Below are positions 19,578 to 32,751 of a stretch of DNA of 64,000 nt, piece by piece. A program made the translations under genes and the position numbers. Source of the DNA: Datura wrightii (taxonomy: Eukaryota > Streptophyta > Magnoliopsida > Solanales > Solanaceae); contig JASDFA010000007.1 in the NCBI GenBank assembly GCA_035772735.1, forward strand, positions 79,123,501 to 79,187,500, in the 5' to 3' direction. Position 1 is the stretch's first letter. Every line of letters begins with the position of its first letter. Below the pieces are notes generated by a model. The model saw nothing but the letters and a program-made list of their open reading frames with translations, was not told the DNA's origin and did not search any database.

Positions 19578-21545
19578 GTGGACACGTATATAGAGCCAGA
19601 AAGAATGTTTCATAGAGTGCGGAGAGAAGCTCTTGAAAGAAAGCTGCAGTTGCTCAGACAGACGATCATGGAGCAACAACAGAATCCACCGGGACTTAGA
19701 AGTCAAATTCTAAGTTTCAAACAGAGGGAGGGAGAAAATTTATATCAGGCTTGGGAGAGATTCAAGTCCATGTTGCGGGATTGTCCTCATCATCATCAGT
19801 CCAATGATGTGCTGGTGCACACTTTTATAGAGGGTTTGGAACCCCACACAAAAATATTGCTAGACTCAGCGGCTGGAGGACAAGCGCTGGAGAAAACTTA
19901 AGAGGAGCTGTATACCTTGTTGAACCGCATTTCGCAGGGCAATCCGTAATGGAATGCTGATTCATCAAGAGGCGGGACAAGGAAAGTAGCAGGAGTGCTA
20001 GAAGTGGATGGGTTTACAACTATTGCTGCACAGATAGCTGCATTGCAAAATCAACTTAACACCCACTTCAGCAACATGACAATGAACCAGCCTCAAGTCC
20101 TAGTGAATGCTGTGCAGCAGATGTGGTGTGAAGTGTGTGGAAGCAGTGAGCACTCAGCTGAGTGTTGTGGAGCAAATCCTGACTCGGTAAACTTTGTGGG
20201 AAATTTACAAAGGAACAACCACCAACAGTATGGTAATAGCTACAATTCCAATTGGAGGAATCACCCAAATTTCTCCTGGGGTAGCAACAACCATCAGGGG
20301 AAAAGTTCGGGTCAGGGTGTGCAAAGGAACCAAGGAGGGCAGCAAAATTATCAAGCACAATTCAGAAATAAAAATGCACTTCCTCCACATCCATCACCCA
20401 GAATTGAGGAGATGTTCAAGACCATGATAGCTAACCAAGCTCAATTGCAGGCTGATTATGTGAAATTGGTAGCCGAAGTGAAAAACAACCAGTTAGCTAC
20501 CAAGGCACTTGAATATCAATTTGGGCAATTTGCTGGAGCCCAAAACACAAGGCCTAGAGGAGGACTTCCGAGCGACACAGATCCCAATCCTAAGCAGGTG
20601 AATGCAGTGACCACAAGGAGTGGTTTGCAGCTGAAAGAGGTGGAACCAGAAAGACCACCTCAACAATCGGGAGCAGCAGAAGTCGAGAGGGAGCAAAGTA
20701 CTGAGAAGGGGAAGACTAAGGAAGCTGAATCAGAAAGACCACCACCCCCGTTCCCTCAACGATTAAAGAAACACAAGGAGGAGGCGTGTTTCAAGAAATT
20801 CAAGGAGGTGCTGAAACAGGTACATATTAACTTACCTCTTGTTGATGTTTTGCAGGGAGTGCCGAAATATGCCAAGTATATAAAGGACATCGTGGCAAAC
20901 AAAAGGTGGTTGACTGAGTATGCTACAGTGGCTCTAACAGAGGAGTGCACTTCCCGGATTCAAAACAGACTGCCCACAAAGCTCAAAGACCCTGGGAGCT
21001 TTACTATATAGATTACTATTGGGCAGAGCATCCGAGCTCGTGGATTGTGTGATTTGGGAGCGAGCATAAATTTGATGCCGTTATCGGTATTCAAAAAGTT
21101 GGGTCTAGGGAGTCCTAGACCCACAACAGTAATCTTGCAATTGGCGGGTCGGTCCTTAGCCAGACTTGATGGCATTGTGGAGGACGTTCTGGTGCAAGTT
21201 GGCTCCCTGATTTTCCCGATAGATTTTGTCGTGCTGGATTTTGAACCAGACGCGGAAGTCCCATTTATTTTGGGACGTCCTTTCTTGGCGACCGGGAAAG
21301 CACTAATTGACGTAGCTGCGGGGCAGCTAACAATGCGAGCACATGACAAGGTGGAGGTGTTCGATGCGTACAAGGCACCCAAGCTCCCGATGGTGCACGA
21401 AGAACTCTCGGTGATCAATGTGATTGATCAAGGCGATGATGAGCAGATTAAGGATTCACGAGAGTTAATGGGAAAACCACAGGAAAACGGTGTAAGCACT
21501 ACTGGGGGGAGGACGGTGATCGAGAGAAATCGTTCATCACCCTAG
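19578..21545 (+). pseudogene. gag-protease ORF of element B (deleted and broken)
   Basis: Homologous to the A gag-protease, but about 130 codons are missing after the first 35, removing most of the first half of the Gag domain. In-frame stops lie at 19899 (TAA) and 21009-21011 (TAG for CAG), with a further stop near 19949 and a shifted C-terminal end. The zinc knuckle (near 20133) and the protease motifs DLGAS (near 21053) and ILGRPF (near 21270) remain readable. It cannot make a full product. Confidence 0.85.
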
Positions 21546-21595
21546 AGCACAACTGAGCTTAACGATGTCGAGCCACGATGGTAAACCAGGCGCTA

Positions 21596-21613
21596 CACGG
21601 GAGGCAACCCGTG
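21596..21613 (+). other. Conserved hairpin after gag-protease (B)
   Basis: CACGGGAGGCAACCCGTG, identical to the copy in A (8594-8611), although the neighbouring DNA downstream is deleted in B. Confidence 0.7.
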
Positions 21614-21699
21614 AAATTTTTTTTTTCTTTCTCTCTTTTTAAATTGTGAATAGATTTTTCTTTTTCTTTTTCTTGATTAACAACAAAATTTTTTGTCTC

Positions 21700-22839
21700 C
21701 CAGTAGCACCAGCAGTTCCACGTGGCCAACGCCGCCAATACGGAACAAGATGGGTGACGGATGAGGGGAAGAAGTGGTACGCAAAGCACAAAGAAAACAA
21801 ATACTTCCCCGAGGAGCATATAGCACGGGAACCGTTGGCACAAGAGTTCCCTAGGATTGTCCACCGGATCGAGGCAGCTGGGCTAAAGTTCATCTTTGAA
21901 GAGCCCAAGGAATGCAAGCTGCACCTGATTTGGGAATTTTATGCCAACTGGAACCCGACGCTCAGAAGTCACACCATAAAAATCAGAGGGCAAATAGTCA
22001 CATTTGAGCCACACCACCTCAATGCCATCATAGGGGAGAGGGACACAGACGCCCACGTGCTCCGATAGCTGAACATTACCCCACCATATGCGGACATCAG
22101 ATGCACCTTGTGTGGGACCCGATTGACAGATAGATGGAGCAGGCACAAGGAGAGGGGCTACCATCAGACTTTGCCGTATTCACATATGAACAGGGAAGCC
22201 AGAATATGGCTGAAGATAGTCTGTTCCTGCCTAATCCCGGGGGTACATATGACAGATGTAACCCGGGATCGTGTATGCCTGGTGTACGCCCTGATGAAAG
22301 GGCTGGAGATCAACATGGGGGCGGTGATTATATCCGCCATGAAGAGAGCCCGGTTGCATCAGGGGCACAGGTACGGCTTTGGTGGACTACTGACCACCTT
22401 CCTCAGGGGCCTAGATGTCGAGGAAGAGGCCCTTGGTTACATCCCACAGATGGAGCGGCGGGCCTTAGATGTTACTAAAACTAAGGCACCCGACACCACC
22501 CACGGGCCAGAGCTTACACTTGGCGAGCGACATGCTCGTGATGATCAGTACATGGCTCGCATGTACGGGATGCAGATGCTCCAGCTGAGGATAGGCGGGA
22601 GGCCGGCGACAGAGGAGGAGCTATGGCAGCTGGAGCTAGATTACCCTTTCGACAAGAATGCCAGGGCTCTATGCCGAGTGGGGCCAGCATTTGTAGATCC
22701 CACGGGTGATGACGTCCCCACAGACGAGGAGACTCGTCGGGAGGACTCCGATGTGGAGTCCGATGATGACGACGGGGGTGATTCAGACATGGGAGATGAA
22801 GCAGCAGCACCTGATGAAGAAGTGGAGTACTTTGATTGA
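21700..22839 (+). pseudogene. ORF2 of element B (5' truncated, one stop)
   Basis: Aligns with A's ORF2 from about codon 33 to the end. The basic N-terminus, the ATG and the leader intron are gone because a deletion joins the post-gag region to the ORF2 body. A single TAG at 22066-22068 interrupts the otherwise open frame. The acidic tail and terminal EYFD are kept. Most differences from A appear to be third-position changes, which suggests constraint before inactivation; this is a judgement by eye. Confidence 0.8.
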
Positions 22840-22885
22840 TCAAGGAGTTCCACCACCCAATTTTTGTGCTATTTTGATTTTTGTG

Positions 22886-22925
22886 AACACTGGGGACAGC
22901 GTTCGAGCTAAGTGTGGGGTGGGAG
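22886..22925 (+). other. Hairpin plus internal polypurine-like tract after ORF2 (B)
   Basis: AACACTG (22886-22892), GGGA, CAGCGTT (22897-22903, one G-T pair), then TAAGTGTGGGGTGGGAG at 22909-22925. Confidence 0.65.
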
Positions 22926-24588
22926 TAGTTAGGTGATGGGCTGTGTTGTTATGTATGTATGTCTGAATCTGTTGTCGTGCCTGTGAAATTTTGTTATTCT
23001 CTGTGATTTGTGAATTGTTAAGTTGGTGTTCTGTATTGTAAATTTATGTGAAATTGATGTGTGTTGCTGAATGTTGCTAGCTGATTTTGTACATATTTTT
23101 GTTTATCAAAATGATTGATATTTCCAAAAAAAAATTTTCTTGGGTTTCTCGGCGTTTGTTTTCGATTCTTTTACCGAGAATGGTCCCATTGAACCGAAGT
23201 CTTAGTTAATGACCGTTCCCTATGATGGATGGATGAAGACCGTCTTAAGGGAAATGTAGTCGTTAGGAGTAGTTTTTAATTATTTTTCAATTTTTTTCTT
23301 TGGTAGGTTGCATCCCAAAACCTGTAGTTACTGTATGGTTGCAAAATTCTAGTTGCGTGTTGTACATGATATTTAAAATGCAAAGGTGATTCGTATGAAA
23401 GCATACAACTTTGTAAAAATGTTGAGATACCTAGGCCATAGAGTCAATTCAGTGTGATTGGGGCTTAATGTTTGAATTTCTGTAATTAGCTGATTGAAGA
23501 GTCTGTGAATACATCTTGAATTGAGCATGTGCAATAATTGTGAAGTGAGGTGTTGTTATTCCATGCTATTGTGAAGTGTCTAGAACTTGCCTGGTGTGTG
23601 TACAAAACGAAATGAAGGAGGTGTATTGTAGGAAAGGATGTAGGCATTTCTTTGTTTTAACCGAAAGTTTCTATTTTTCATTGTCATACCCACCTAGATT
23701 GTCTACCCTAGTCAGCCCATTGAGCCTTTAGCCTATTATTTTTTTTTTGTCAAAAAGTGTAAACCGAGCTTAATCCTTTCTTTTCATTAGCCGTAAAGTC
23801 TATACAAAACTCTTAAGCACTTAAGAAGAGAAAATAATTTTCCCAAAGTGTCAAAAGAGTGAGAATGGTGAAAAGAAAAGAAAAGCCGAGTGCTGGAAGA
23901 AAAGAAAAGGTTGAAGGTGCACTTGTTATAAATAAACTATAATGAAGGTGCATGAATAATCTTTGTTGTTGTGTCAAGTGTGCTTAATAAGATGGGCCAA
24001 ACTAAAGAAAAACATCAAGAATGGGAGGTTGAAAGAAGAAACAATGTCCATGAGTTGATGGGATGTGTTGAAAAGGCACTTAAGGATGCTAGTGGCTATT
24101 ATTGGCTAACCCAATATTTACTAGTTCCGTAGCTTCCATTACAACCAGTTAAAGTCCTACGTGATCTTACATCGCACTTCTTTATATTAGTGGAGTAATA
24201 CACTAAGGGCAAGCTTATGGGTCATGACATGATGCATGTGAATTCTTTTGGGAGAGAGAGCGAAATTGTGTTTACATGCCCCTGCTTGAAATTTTGTGAG
24301 TCATATGAGCAAAAAGGGGAAGATTCTCTTGTGTTGTGAGGGCACATGCTTGATGAGAGATTAATTTTCATGTCGGATATCTTGATCAGCTGATTTGCAT
24401 GAGTTTGCCAATATCGAGAGTCGATTCTTAAGTCTAGGAGGTCTTGATGTATTGAAGGTCATTGCATTGATAAGACCATGCATGTTTTCTTGATGATTTG
24501 CTGTATTGAATAATCGGTATGACCGTAGCCTAAATTGTCGAACCAAAGTAGCGAGGTTGGGATGTAAATTGCACGAGATGTAGGATTA
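22926..24588 (+). other. Conserved non-coding 3' region of element B
   Basis: No ORF of note. It aligns with A 11271-13047, including the ccgtcttaagggaaatgtag block (near 23240), the aacttgcctggtgtgt block (near 23585) and the best-kept block at 24205-24262. Confidence 0.6.
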
Positions 24589-24626
24589 TTGTTCGAGGAC
24601 GAATAAGGATTTAAGTGTGGGGTAAG
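24589..24626 (+). other. Pre-LTR hairpin and polypurine tract of element B
   Basis: TTGTTCG (24589-24595), AGGA, CGAATAA (24600-24606, one G-T pair), then tttaagtgtggggtaag ending at 24626 against the LTR. Confidence 0.8.
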
Positions 24627-26047
24627 TGATCTTGGGCAAATTTATATGCCCAACTGATACTCAAAAGTGTCATTTTAGCCTTATTTATCTATCAATGTGT
24701 ATACATTTTCATGTAACTGATAATAAAATGTGAATTTATACTAACCAACATGATTAGCATTGTTTTGCAGGTAAAATGTAATTTCGGGAAGCTAAAATGC
24801 ATATTGGAGGATATCGGGGTTGAACTCGGACGTGAGCACGGGACAAGGCATTGGACAGCATAAAATAAAGGGGCTCCGCGATGGAGCCGTGTCACGCTGC
24901 CATCGCGTAGGCCTTCTGCCTAGATAGGGAATTTTCGCCCAAATTCCAAAGAGGGTACGCGATGGGTCCATGGCACGGTGGCTTGGCTCGGCGTTGCACA
25001 CCGTGCCACGTTCGGCTTTATTTCCTGGACCCCCAGTTCCAGTGAAGGTCCGCATCCGTAGCGTGTCACGGAGGCAGTGCTCCGCGATGCACTCCGTGAC
25101 ACGTTGCTCGTTATTTCGGGAAAAATTCCCACCAGTATAAATAGAACACTTAGGTTCATTTTTCAATATTCTGACTTGGTGGAGCAAGAACGTGGGTTAC
25201 AGGCAGTTGAGGGGACGAAATTATCAGGGTTTTTTCTCTCTTTCCTTCTTCTTGTATTCAATTTCTTGTATGTTTAACACTCATTTAAAGATGTTTAATC
25301 CACAAATGAGTGGCTAATTCCTCTTCTTGCTGAGGTTATGAACAATTGTAGTGAAATGTGATTGTTGATCATATTGGTTTTTCATCTTTTCTTCTATGGT
25401 TGTTCTATTAATTCTTGTTCTTACTGCATTAATGTGTGACCTACGTTAATGTATATCTAAAAAGTCTAGTTTCAGTAGAGAGAGCAAGAAATTGGAAAGT
25501 TGTGAATTAATAGGATATGATCTTTTCTTGGTTTGGGAAAATTGGGAATTGATTTACTTTCAGGATAGAAATATACCTGAAAGTCGTATTAGTCAATTTA
25601 GGAACCGGGTTTGTATGGCTAGAACATGAATTGCATTTAATCACAAAAATGTAGGTGGATGGTTCATGATTCTTAAGTGGGGTTAAATACGAGAGTTTTA
25701 ATTCCTTGGAAATAGTTCTTGACTAGCAACCGGAGGAAAACACTAACCAAATTATGTCGATAATTAATTTCATTACATGTTCGTTTAGCCTCAGCATGCT
25801 CTCATTCATAGTTCAGACTCACAATAGATAATTGTTTTAGCTTTAGCATAAAAATAATAAAACAAAATATCAAACTCTTGGTTACACTGTTGTCTGCATT
25901 TTTAGAATTGAAATATAGCACACTTGAGCAGATTGCACTTCATCCCAGTCCCTGTGGGATCGATACTTGGCTTACTTAAGCCACTTTACTACTTGTTCGA
26001 CCACGTGCACTTGCGTGTAGTTTTATACCCAACAAACAGACCGATTA
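24627..26047 (+). repeat. 3' LTR of element B
   Basis: About 1.42 kb. GC hairpin CGTGTCACGGAG/CTCCGTGACACG at 25062-25073 and 25092-25103; TATAAATAG at 25136-25144. The end is placed at 26047 by the TTATG duplication, although the terminal bases are TTA rather than ACA. Confidence 0.9.
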
Positions 26048-26613
26048 TTATGAAGAGATCATGATTTCAGAAAGAATGCATACAAGTCCTACTCTCAAAT
26101 TCTTAATATTATGTTTTACATAATGCATTGTCTTTAAATGATTTTACTTACATTAATGGTTTTACTTACCCTGCATACTTGGTACATTCCACATACTGAC
26201 CGCATACTCTATGATGTATTGTTTCATGATACAGGACCCAGTTCTCAGGTTCAGCCCTGCTCTTAGTCCGACTATTGAGATTGCATTGTTTGTGTTGGTG
26301 AGTCATCATCTCTTGAGGACTAGACTATTCAATTTTCTTATATGTATTTCTGTTTCAGTTTTGTTGAGCTAGTTGGGGTCTTGTCCCATCAACTCGTCAT
26401 GTTTAGAGGCTATTAAGACATATGTATGTACCCAGCTTCAGATTATGTTTTCTGATGTTATGTTTATGTTTAGGCTTCCCCTGTGATTCTAATGTTGATT
26501 ATTCAGTTTCCTAGTTTGAATAGATATATGCTCATGCCATAGGTCGACTTGGGGTCTTTCGGGGCTCCTTGTCTCGTGTTACGATCCGGCCTCCATTCGG
26601 GTCTTGAAAAACA

Positions 26614-26624
26614 TGGTATCAGAG
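26614..26624 (+). other. Primer-binding site of element E (tRNA-iMet type)
   Basis: TGGTATCAGAG directly follows the LTR end. It is the standard complement of the initiator methionine tRNA 3' end used by chromoviruses. Confidence 0.85.
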
Positions 26625-26814
26625 AAATAAATTTGAAGTGTCTTAGGGTCTCTTAAAGTCGCGTAGAGTAGAGTGTTTTTCATGGGTGTGAAGTGCGCCA
26701 CACTTATCAGAGGCTACGAGACATTTAGGAAATGTTCCCTTCTTTTATGATCCATGTCATGCGAAGAAAAGTCTTTCTATCCTTCTAATTCATGCTATTC
26801 GTGATTGTAGAATC

Positions 26815-27332
26815 ATGGCTCCTCGATGAATGAATGGTAGGAGAAATAGGAATGGTGAAGGCAACGAGGATTGCAGTGGTAATGGGCACCAGTGAGCCCC
26901 ACCAATTCAGGAGAACCAGGCACCGGAGCCAGTTGCTCATGCTGAAGTCCGGTCCGCTATTCAAATGCTTGCGCAGGCCTTGACCGCTTAGGTGAATTAC
27001 CAAGGTGTTGCGCATGTTCAGTATAGTGTCAATGCAGTGGCTCATATCAGAGACTTCTTGAGGATGAACCCGCCGGAGTTCCTTGGGTCCAAGGTAGATG
27101 AGGACCCGTATGACTTCATAGACGAGATTATCAAGATCACCCAATTCATGGGGGTGAATGGGGTTGAGTGCATAGATTTGGCCTCTATCAGTTGAAAGGG
27201 GTCGTGCATATCTGGTTTCGCCAATGGAAGGATAACTGGGTTGCCGGAGCAGGTCCTGTCACTTGGGAAGAGTTCCATGTTTCATTTCTAGACCGATTAT
27301 TCCCTCGTTAGATGAGGAATGCTAAAGGTAGT
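26815..27332 (+). pseudogene. 5' part of gag of chromovirus E (decayed)
   Basis: Starts ATGGCTCCT at 26815 but has TGA at the fifth codon and further frame breaks. The best-preserved stretch (26992-27195) matches the Gag of E2 at 35876 (RDFLRMNPPEF, then SKVDEDPY). It is cut at 27332 by insertion of F; gag resumes at 44009. Confidence 0.75.
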
Positions 27333-29772
27333 TGTCACGACCCAAGTTTACACCCTAGCTGTAACACGGGACAAGGAACCCCGAAAGGCTCCAAGTCGAG
27401 CAATGGAATGACCATAACATAACACTTAACATTATAAATGGCCAACAACATGAATAAGTAGAAGCTAATAATAAGAATCTAATAGAAACCATGAGAGCAA
27501 TTTAATAGCACTTAGATACATTGTTGAATCTATCTACACAAGTCTGAAAGCCTTCTACTAACTGATGAGTTGATGGGACAAGCCCCCAGCTAACTCCTAA
27601 AGTCTGAAAACTGAAACATAAGAAAATATAAATTTAAACCACGTCCTTGGAAGATGAGGACTCACCACTAGAAGTTGAGAGAGGGAGAAGCGTATCTAGT
27701 CATAGGGCTGAGTTTGGAGACCTGAATCTATATCATGAAATTATATAGCACATAAAGGTGTGCGGTCAGTACTTGGAATGTACTGAGCATGCAGGAAGCG
27801 TAAATAAACTAAAACATACAAATATACAAGAAGGAATTAAATTGAACACACATTAATAATAATATAGCTAAAAAGAGATACAAAAATCTTACATGAGATT
27901 TACATATAGATATTAACATAACCACTTCATAAGGACATGCATTATCACAAGATCAACTGATGTGCAAAATATAATAAACGAAAATGATATAGAGGTATGA
28001 TGTTGTGACTGAAATCAAAGAGAGTCCCTGACTGTCCAAGGGAGATTCCTTGGCTATCGAAGAGATACGTCTTGACTGGAGGAAATCCCCGATTGTCTAA
28101 AGGAGAGTATGCTCTGATATATAGAGAGTCACTAACTGACTAGGGATGTGAGTCCCGACCGACTAAAGGGAAAACATGCTCAATTGGTAACTACGGATGT
28201 GAGTCTCGACCGACTAGGGATGTGAGTCCCGACCGACTAAAGGAAAACGTTCTCAGCTGGTGAGTAGGGATGTGAGTCCCGATAGGCTAGATCTAGTCTA
28301 AATTACTACAGCTAATTAGAGACAAGAACATTCACCACTTTCATCATGCAATATTCATTTTCAAAGAATTAGAGCTACCTTCTAATACACACGGGCTCAA
28401 CAATGTGACATATCATTCACATGCTTTATCATCATAATTTACATCGTCACGGAGCCAATTCAATATTTGCTTTAAACATCTCACACTAACGAGCATTTCA
28501 TAGATTCATATTATGCACTATAATATCAAAACATCTTAAATTCGAAATTCATCTCATTCAACATTTAGCATAGGGTCATGAATGGTCCATAAGTTCAGTT
28601 CATACTGTCTCATTGATACATTTCTTCATTTATTTAGATTTATGGACAACCTATACATTTAACTCATACCTTATCATTTTCATCAAAACCATGGGATGAA
28701 CATTCATTTTTCATTTCATAAGACCCATTTCATAACCTACTCCAATTCATGAGAGAGATGCACTAATTATACTATTTTCATAGATTCACCTCACACCCAA
28801 TATATTTAATCAAAAACATAGCGATAATACATAACTTACTTTCAATTGATCAAGCCCACAAACTCCAAACTCATTTTCAACATAATTATCAATGGCATAA
28901 TTAGGTTATTAGGTATAATCATACAATATTCATATAATTTAATCATGCACATGATTTACTACGGTAATTGAGTGAATAATAACCAAGTCCCATTCAATAC
29001 TCAAGACAATTTATGAAGAACGTTCCACGCCCATGCATTTCCATCATCTAATCCACAATTCAAGACAACCCATTAATTTATATCCCAATTAATTTCATAA
29101 TCATAGTAGATCTTAGCATTCAAGAAAGTATAGGAGAATTTACCCATCACACAAACCCTAAATCATGTTTTTCTAGATTAGTCGAAATTGGCCTTTTGAT
29201 AAAAACATTTTGGGGTACAAGGATGGAAGATTATCCTTGTTGAAAGACCCGCATACCTGGTAGAAGAAGTCCCACTGGAAATTACACCTTGAAGCTTTGA
29301 GGAAAAATCTTGGGGAAACCTTGATTTCAGAGGAGAGGAAGGAGAGTTGAGAGAATGAGGGATTCTGCGTGAAAAACCCTTTAAAATGTCCCTTAGAAGC
29401 CCAATACAACGCCACTTTAATTGTGGAAGCATCGGACATTATCAAAATACCCCTGGGAAAAATTGGAAAAATAGCCCGATGTAGATCCATGACTCACGCA
29501 ACGAGTTGTTATTTCCTCAAATGACTCGTCGTCACGCCCGTTAGGTACACTGGAAAAATAATACATAGCTTCAACTCCTTCAACCCACGACCAACATAAC
29601 GAGTCGTTACCTGTCCAAACGATTCATTGGACCCACTCGTCAGGTACACTGGAAATCATTTAATGGGACTAACAACTAACTAGACGAGTCATTTTGAGGC
29701 ATTTTGCAGATTTTACTACTGAACTCATTCAACTCCGAGTTTTAAATCTGGAGAACTTTTTGGGGTGTTACA
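27333..29772 (-). repeat. 3' LTR of element F
   Basis: Minus-strand start TGTAACACC (29772). It carries ACGAGTCGTT-type palindromes at about 29490-29700 and the stem-loop CTATAT-CATGAAAT-TATATAG region (27728-27748). Two copies of the gatgtgagtcccgaccgac repeat lie near 28190-28250. Confidence 0.8.
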
Positions 29773-29808
29773 ATATCTCCCCATTGGGAACATTCTTCCT
29801 CGAATGTT
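29773..29808 (-). other. Pre-LTR hairpin and polypurine tract of element F
   Basis: On the minus strand AACATTCG-AGGA-AGAATGTT (29808-29789) precedes CCCAATGGGGAGATAT, which abuts the LTR. Confidence 0.7.
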
Positions 29809-31008
29809 GGCTGAACATACTAAAAACATAGGGATGGAACTGAAATCCAAAATCAATCAATCACAGCTAACACCAACGAAGTATCTGACTCCAGACTAAC
29901 CTTACACACCCAAAACTGAATATCCACATTGAACATGCATACCATGGCACAAAACAAACTGAGGGACACGAAACCAACATAGAACTAGATAGGACACTGA
30001 AAAGGATTCTTCCCCCCTTTATCTGGCACTGAAATGAGACGGACTAAACCTTCATTCTCAAACCGCTTCCTGATACTAAGCAAGAATTTACAATATCTAA
30101 TCTAACTGAGGGTATGGAATTCATGAGCACGATTCATTCTCGACATCTAAAACTGAGCACATACATGAGATAACCTGGTTCTACTAAACTATTAAGGAAC
30201 TTCTATAGACTGAGTTCGAGCTGACCACACTAGAAAACATGAATTAACACACATAACTGATTCATACCAAGAAGGTGAGCCTAAAGGATTCGTAGAGCAA
30301 TACTGACTGATATCACATACTCACCATCTCCCCCTTATCTTAGAGACATCATTCTAAGTCTCCTCAATCTTTCTTAAGGTCAAGATAATTTACAAGATTC
30401 TAGCTTCTCTTTCATCACTAATCTTCCATGCAAGTCAATCATTAACAACTATTTACATCACACATCGACAATCTCTTCCCACAGTCACAACTGAGCTTCT
30501 TATTCAATATAAAGGTTGGCAACATATAAAGAGTTAACAGAAGATCCACAACATACCTTGGGCTACTACCAGTGCCTTGCCCCTATCCTGGTGTGCTGCT
30601 ACGGCATAGGAGTAATTTTGATGATGCCCGCCGCCCCGGTTAGAGGATGCACCCTGCTGAACTCAACGAGCTATCGGAGCTACTAAGGAGGTGTCCGAGA
30701 ATCTACTCTCGCCTCACTTTGCTGCTGCACAATCTCGGTGCTTCTGGCCTACTTTTCCACACCAAAAATAAACATCTGAGCTAGTTGCATACTCCTAAAT
30801 AGTTCTTTCCATAGCTCATACACAATGGGACATAATCGATCTTACTCTGTCTTATACGGAACACTGGCTGTCGAAGGTGTTGGGGTCGATGATTTATGTT
30901 GGCAATGTGAGAAACGTCTGCCACTCGACCTCTGCTAGGAGAACTCTAGATCTCCAGTCCTAGACTCTTGGCCTCTCTTTCTTTTTCTTTCGCCTGTTGT
31001 GCTTCCAT

Positions 31009-31595
31009 CTATTGAGTGAATATCACCAAGCGTGGGAAATCTATATCTTGGTGTAACATGGCGGTCCTGCACTCTTTAACCAAGGAGTTAGACACTCTAT
31101 TCACGAACCTGCTCACTCGGGCCCGCTGGTTAGCTACCATCTCCGGTGCATATTTGGATAACTGAGTAAATTTCAACGCGTACTCCTGGACAGTCATATC
31201 ATTCTATTTCAAGTTAATAAACTCCGCCGCCTTTGGCTCCCTCAACTTCCGAGGGAAGATCCTATCCAAGAATGTTGTCATTATTCATCCCAACCTATGG
31301 GACCCACTCCAACTCCCCAACTGTCCCTCCACTGATAATACCAAATATAAACAACTCCTTTTATCTAGTAGGAGGCTAAGTCTTCGCTCTCATTCCCTGT
31401 CACTCCCATGATGTGAGTAATCTTCTGAATCACTTCTAAGAACTCATATGGGTCCTTATCCACCTTTGACTCTATGAATTCGGGTGGGTTCATCCAGAGA
31501 AACTCTCTTATCCTTGCCGCCTCTTCATTTCCATTCTGAGGAACATGAGCCATTGCCTGTTGGTTAATTTGAGAAGTCAGATCCTGCGCAAACAT
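31009..31595 (-). pseudogene. gag remnant of element F
   Basis: Two open stretches (31595-31365 and 31197-31009) in different frames match chromovirus Gag: REFLWMNPPEF with SKVDKDPYEF, then TVQEYALKFTQLSKYAPE. About 170 bases between them are frame-broken. No zinc knuckle or pol follows: 29809-31008 contains only unrecognisable, stop-filled sequence. Confidence 0.7.
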
Positions 31596-32751
31596 GTGAA
31601 AGACTGCTCGGAACTCGGCATAAGTAACATGATTAACCTTTGGGTTTGCCTGGGTTGGTGGTACCTACTGGCGGCCATTACAACATCTTCCTCCATTCGC
31701 TCATCTAGGAGGCATTCTCTACTAGAACATAAAGCACGAATCAGGGGAGGAATTTTTAAGAGCTTCACACTCTATGCACAATAAGAATCATGAAGAAAAG
31801 GGAACATTCCAAAAATGTCTCATAGCCTCTTCGTCATAAGTGCAGCGCACTTCACACTCATGAATAAGACTCTACGTAGCACGAATTTTAGACATCCTAG
31901 GACACTCTAAACATTGGCTCTGACACCAAGTTTGTCATAACCCAAGTTCACACCCTAGCTGTTACACGGGACAAGGAACCTCGAAAGGCTGCAAGTCGAC
32001 CCATGGCATGACCATAACATAGCACATAACATTAGAAATGACCAACAACATGAATATGCAGAACCTAACAACAAGAATCTAATAGAAACCATGAGAGCAA
32101 TTTAATGAAACTTAGATACAACATTGAATCTGTCTTGACAAGTCTAAAAGCCTTCTACTAACTGATGAGTTGCTGGGACAAGCCCCCAGCTAACTCCTAG
32201 AGTCTGAAAATTGAAACATAAAAAATATAAATTTAAACTACGTCCTTAGAAGTTGAGGACTCACCACTAGCAGTAGAGAGAGGGCAAAGCATATCTAGTC
32301 ACGGGGCTAAGTCTGGAGACCTAAATCTATATCATGAACGATATAACACATAAAGGCATGCGGTCAGTACTTGGAATGTACTGAGCATGCAGGAAGCGTA
32401 AATAAACCAAAACATACAAATATATAAGAAGTAAGTAAATTGAACACACATTAATAGTAATATAACTTAGAGGAGATACAAAAATCTTACATAAGATTTA
32501 CATATACATATTAACATAACCACTTTATAAGGAAATGCATTATCATAAGGTCAACTAATGCGCAAAATATAATAAACGTAAATGATACAGAGGTACGATC
32601 TGTGACTAATATCAAAAAGATTCCCTGACTGTCCAAGGGAGATTCCTTGACAGTTAATGGGAGAGTCCCTGACTATCAAAGAGATACGTCGCGGCTAGAG
32701 GAAATCTTTGACTGTCTAAGGGAGAGTATGCTTTGACATATAGATAGTCAC

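Larger units (their letters stand above)
18007..26047 (+). mobile_element. Element B: Athila-like non-autonomous element, internally deleted
   Basis: 8041 bp with LTRs at 18007-19423 and 24627-26047, flanked by TTATG (18002-18006, 26048-26052). The last three bases of the 3' LTR read TTA where the 5' LTR has ACA. The uninterrupted paralogous site is visible in the 3' LTR of E at about 50436. Compared with A it lacks most of the Gag N-terminal domain and the whole promoter/intron block before ORF2, and both ORFs carry stops. No pol is present. Confidence 0.92.
16929..26613 (+). mobile_element. 5' LTR of chromovirus E (3' part), split by element B
   Basis: 16929-18006 and 26053-26613 align with the 3' LTR of E (from about 49363 to 51000). 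The first part of the LTR lies left of the D/C/A nest, outside the window. It ends GAAAAACA at 26613, directly before a tRNA-iMet primer site. It contains the conserved stem-loop at 26215-26233 and a GGTGAGT donor-like motif at 26297. Confidence 0.85.

Noticed and set aside
29173..29490. 105-codon minus-strand ORF in the F LTR
   Set aside because: It lies wholly within an LTR and is broken in the partner LTR at 43000-43300.
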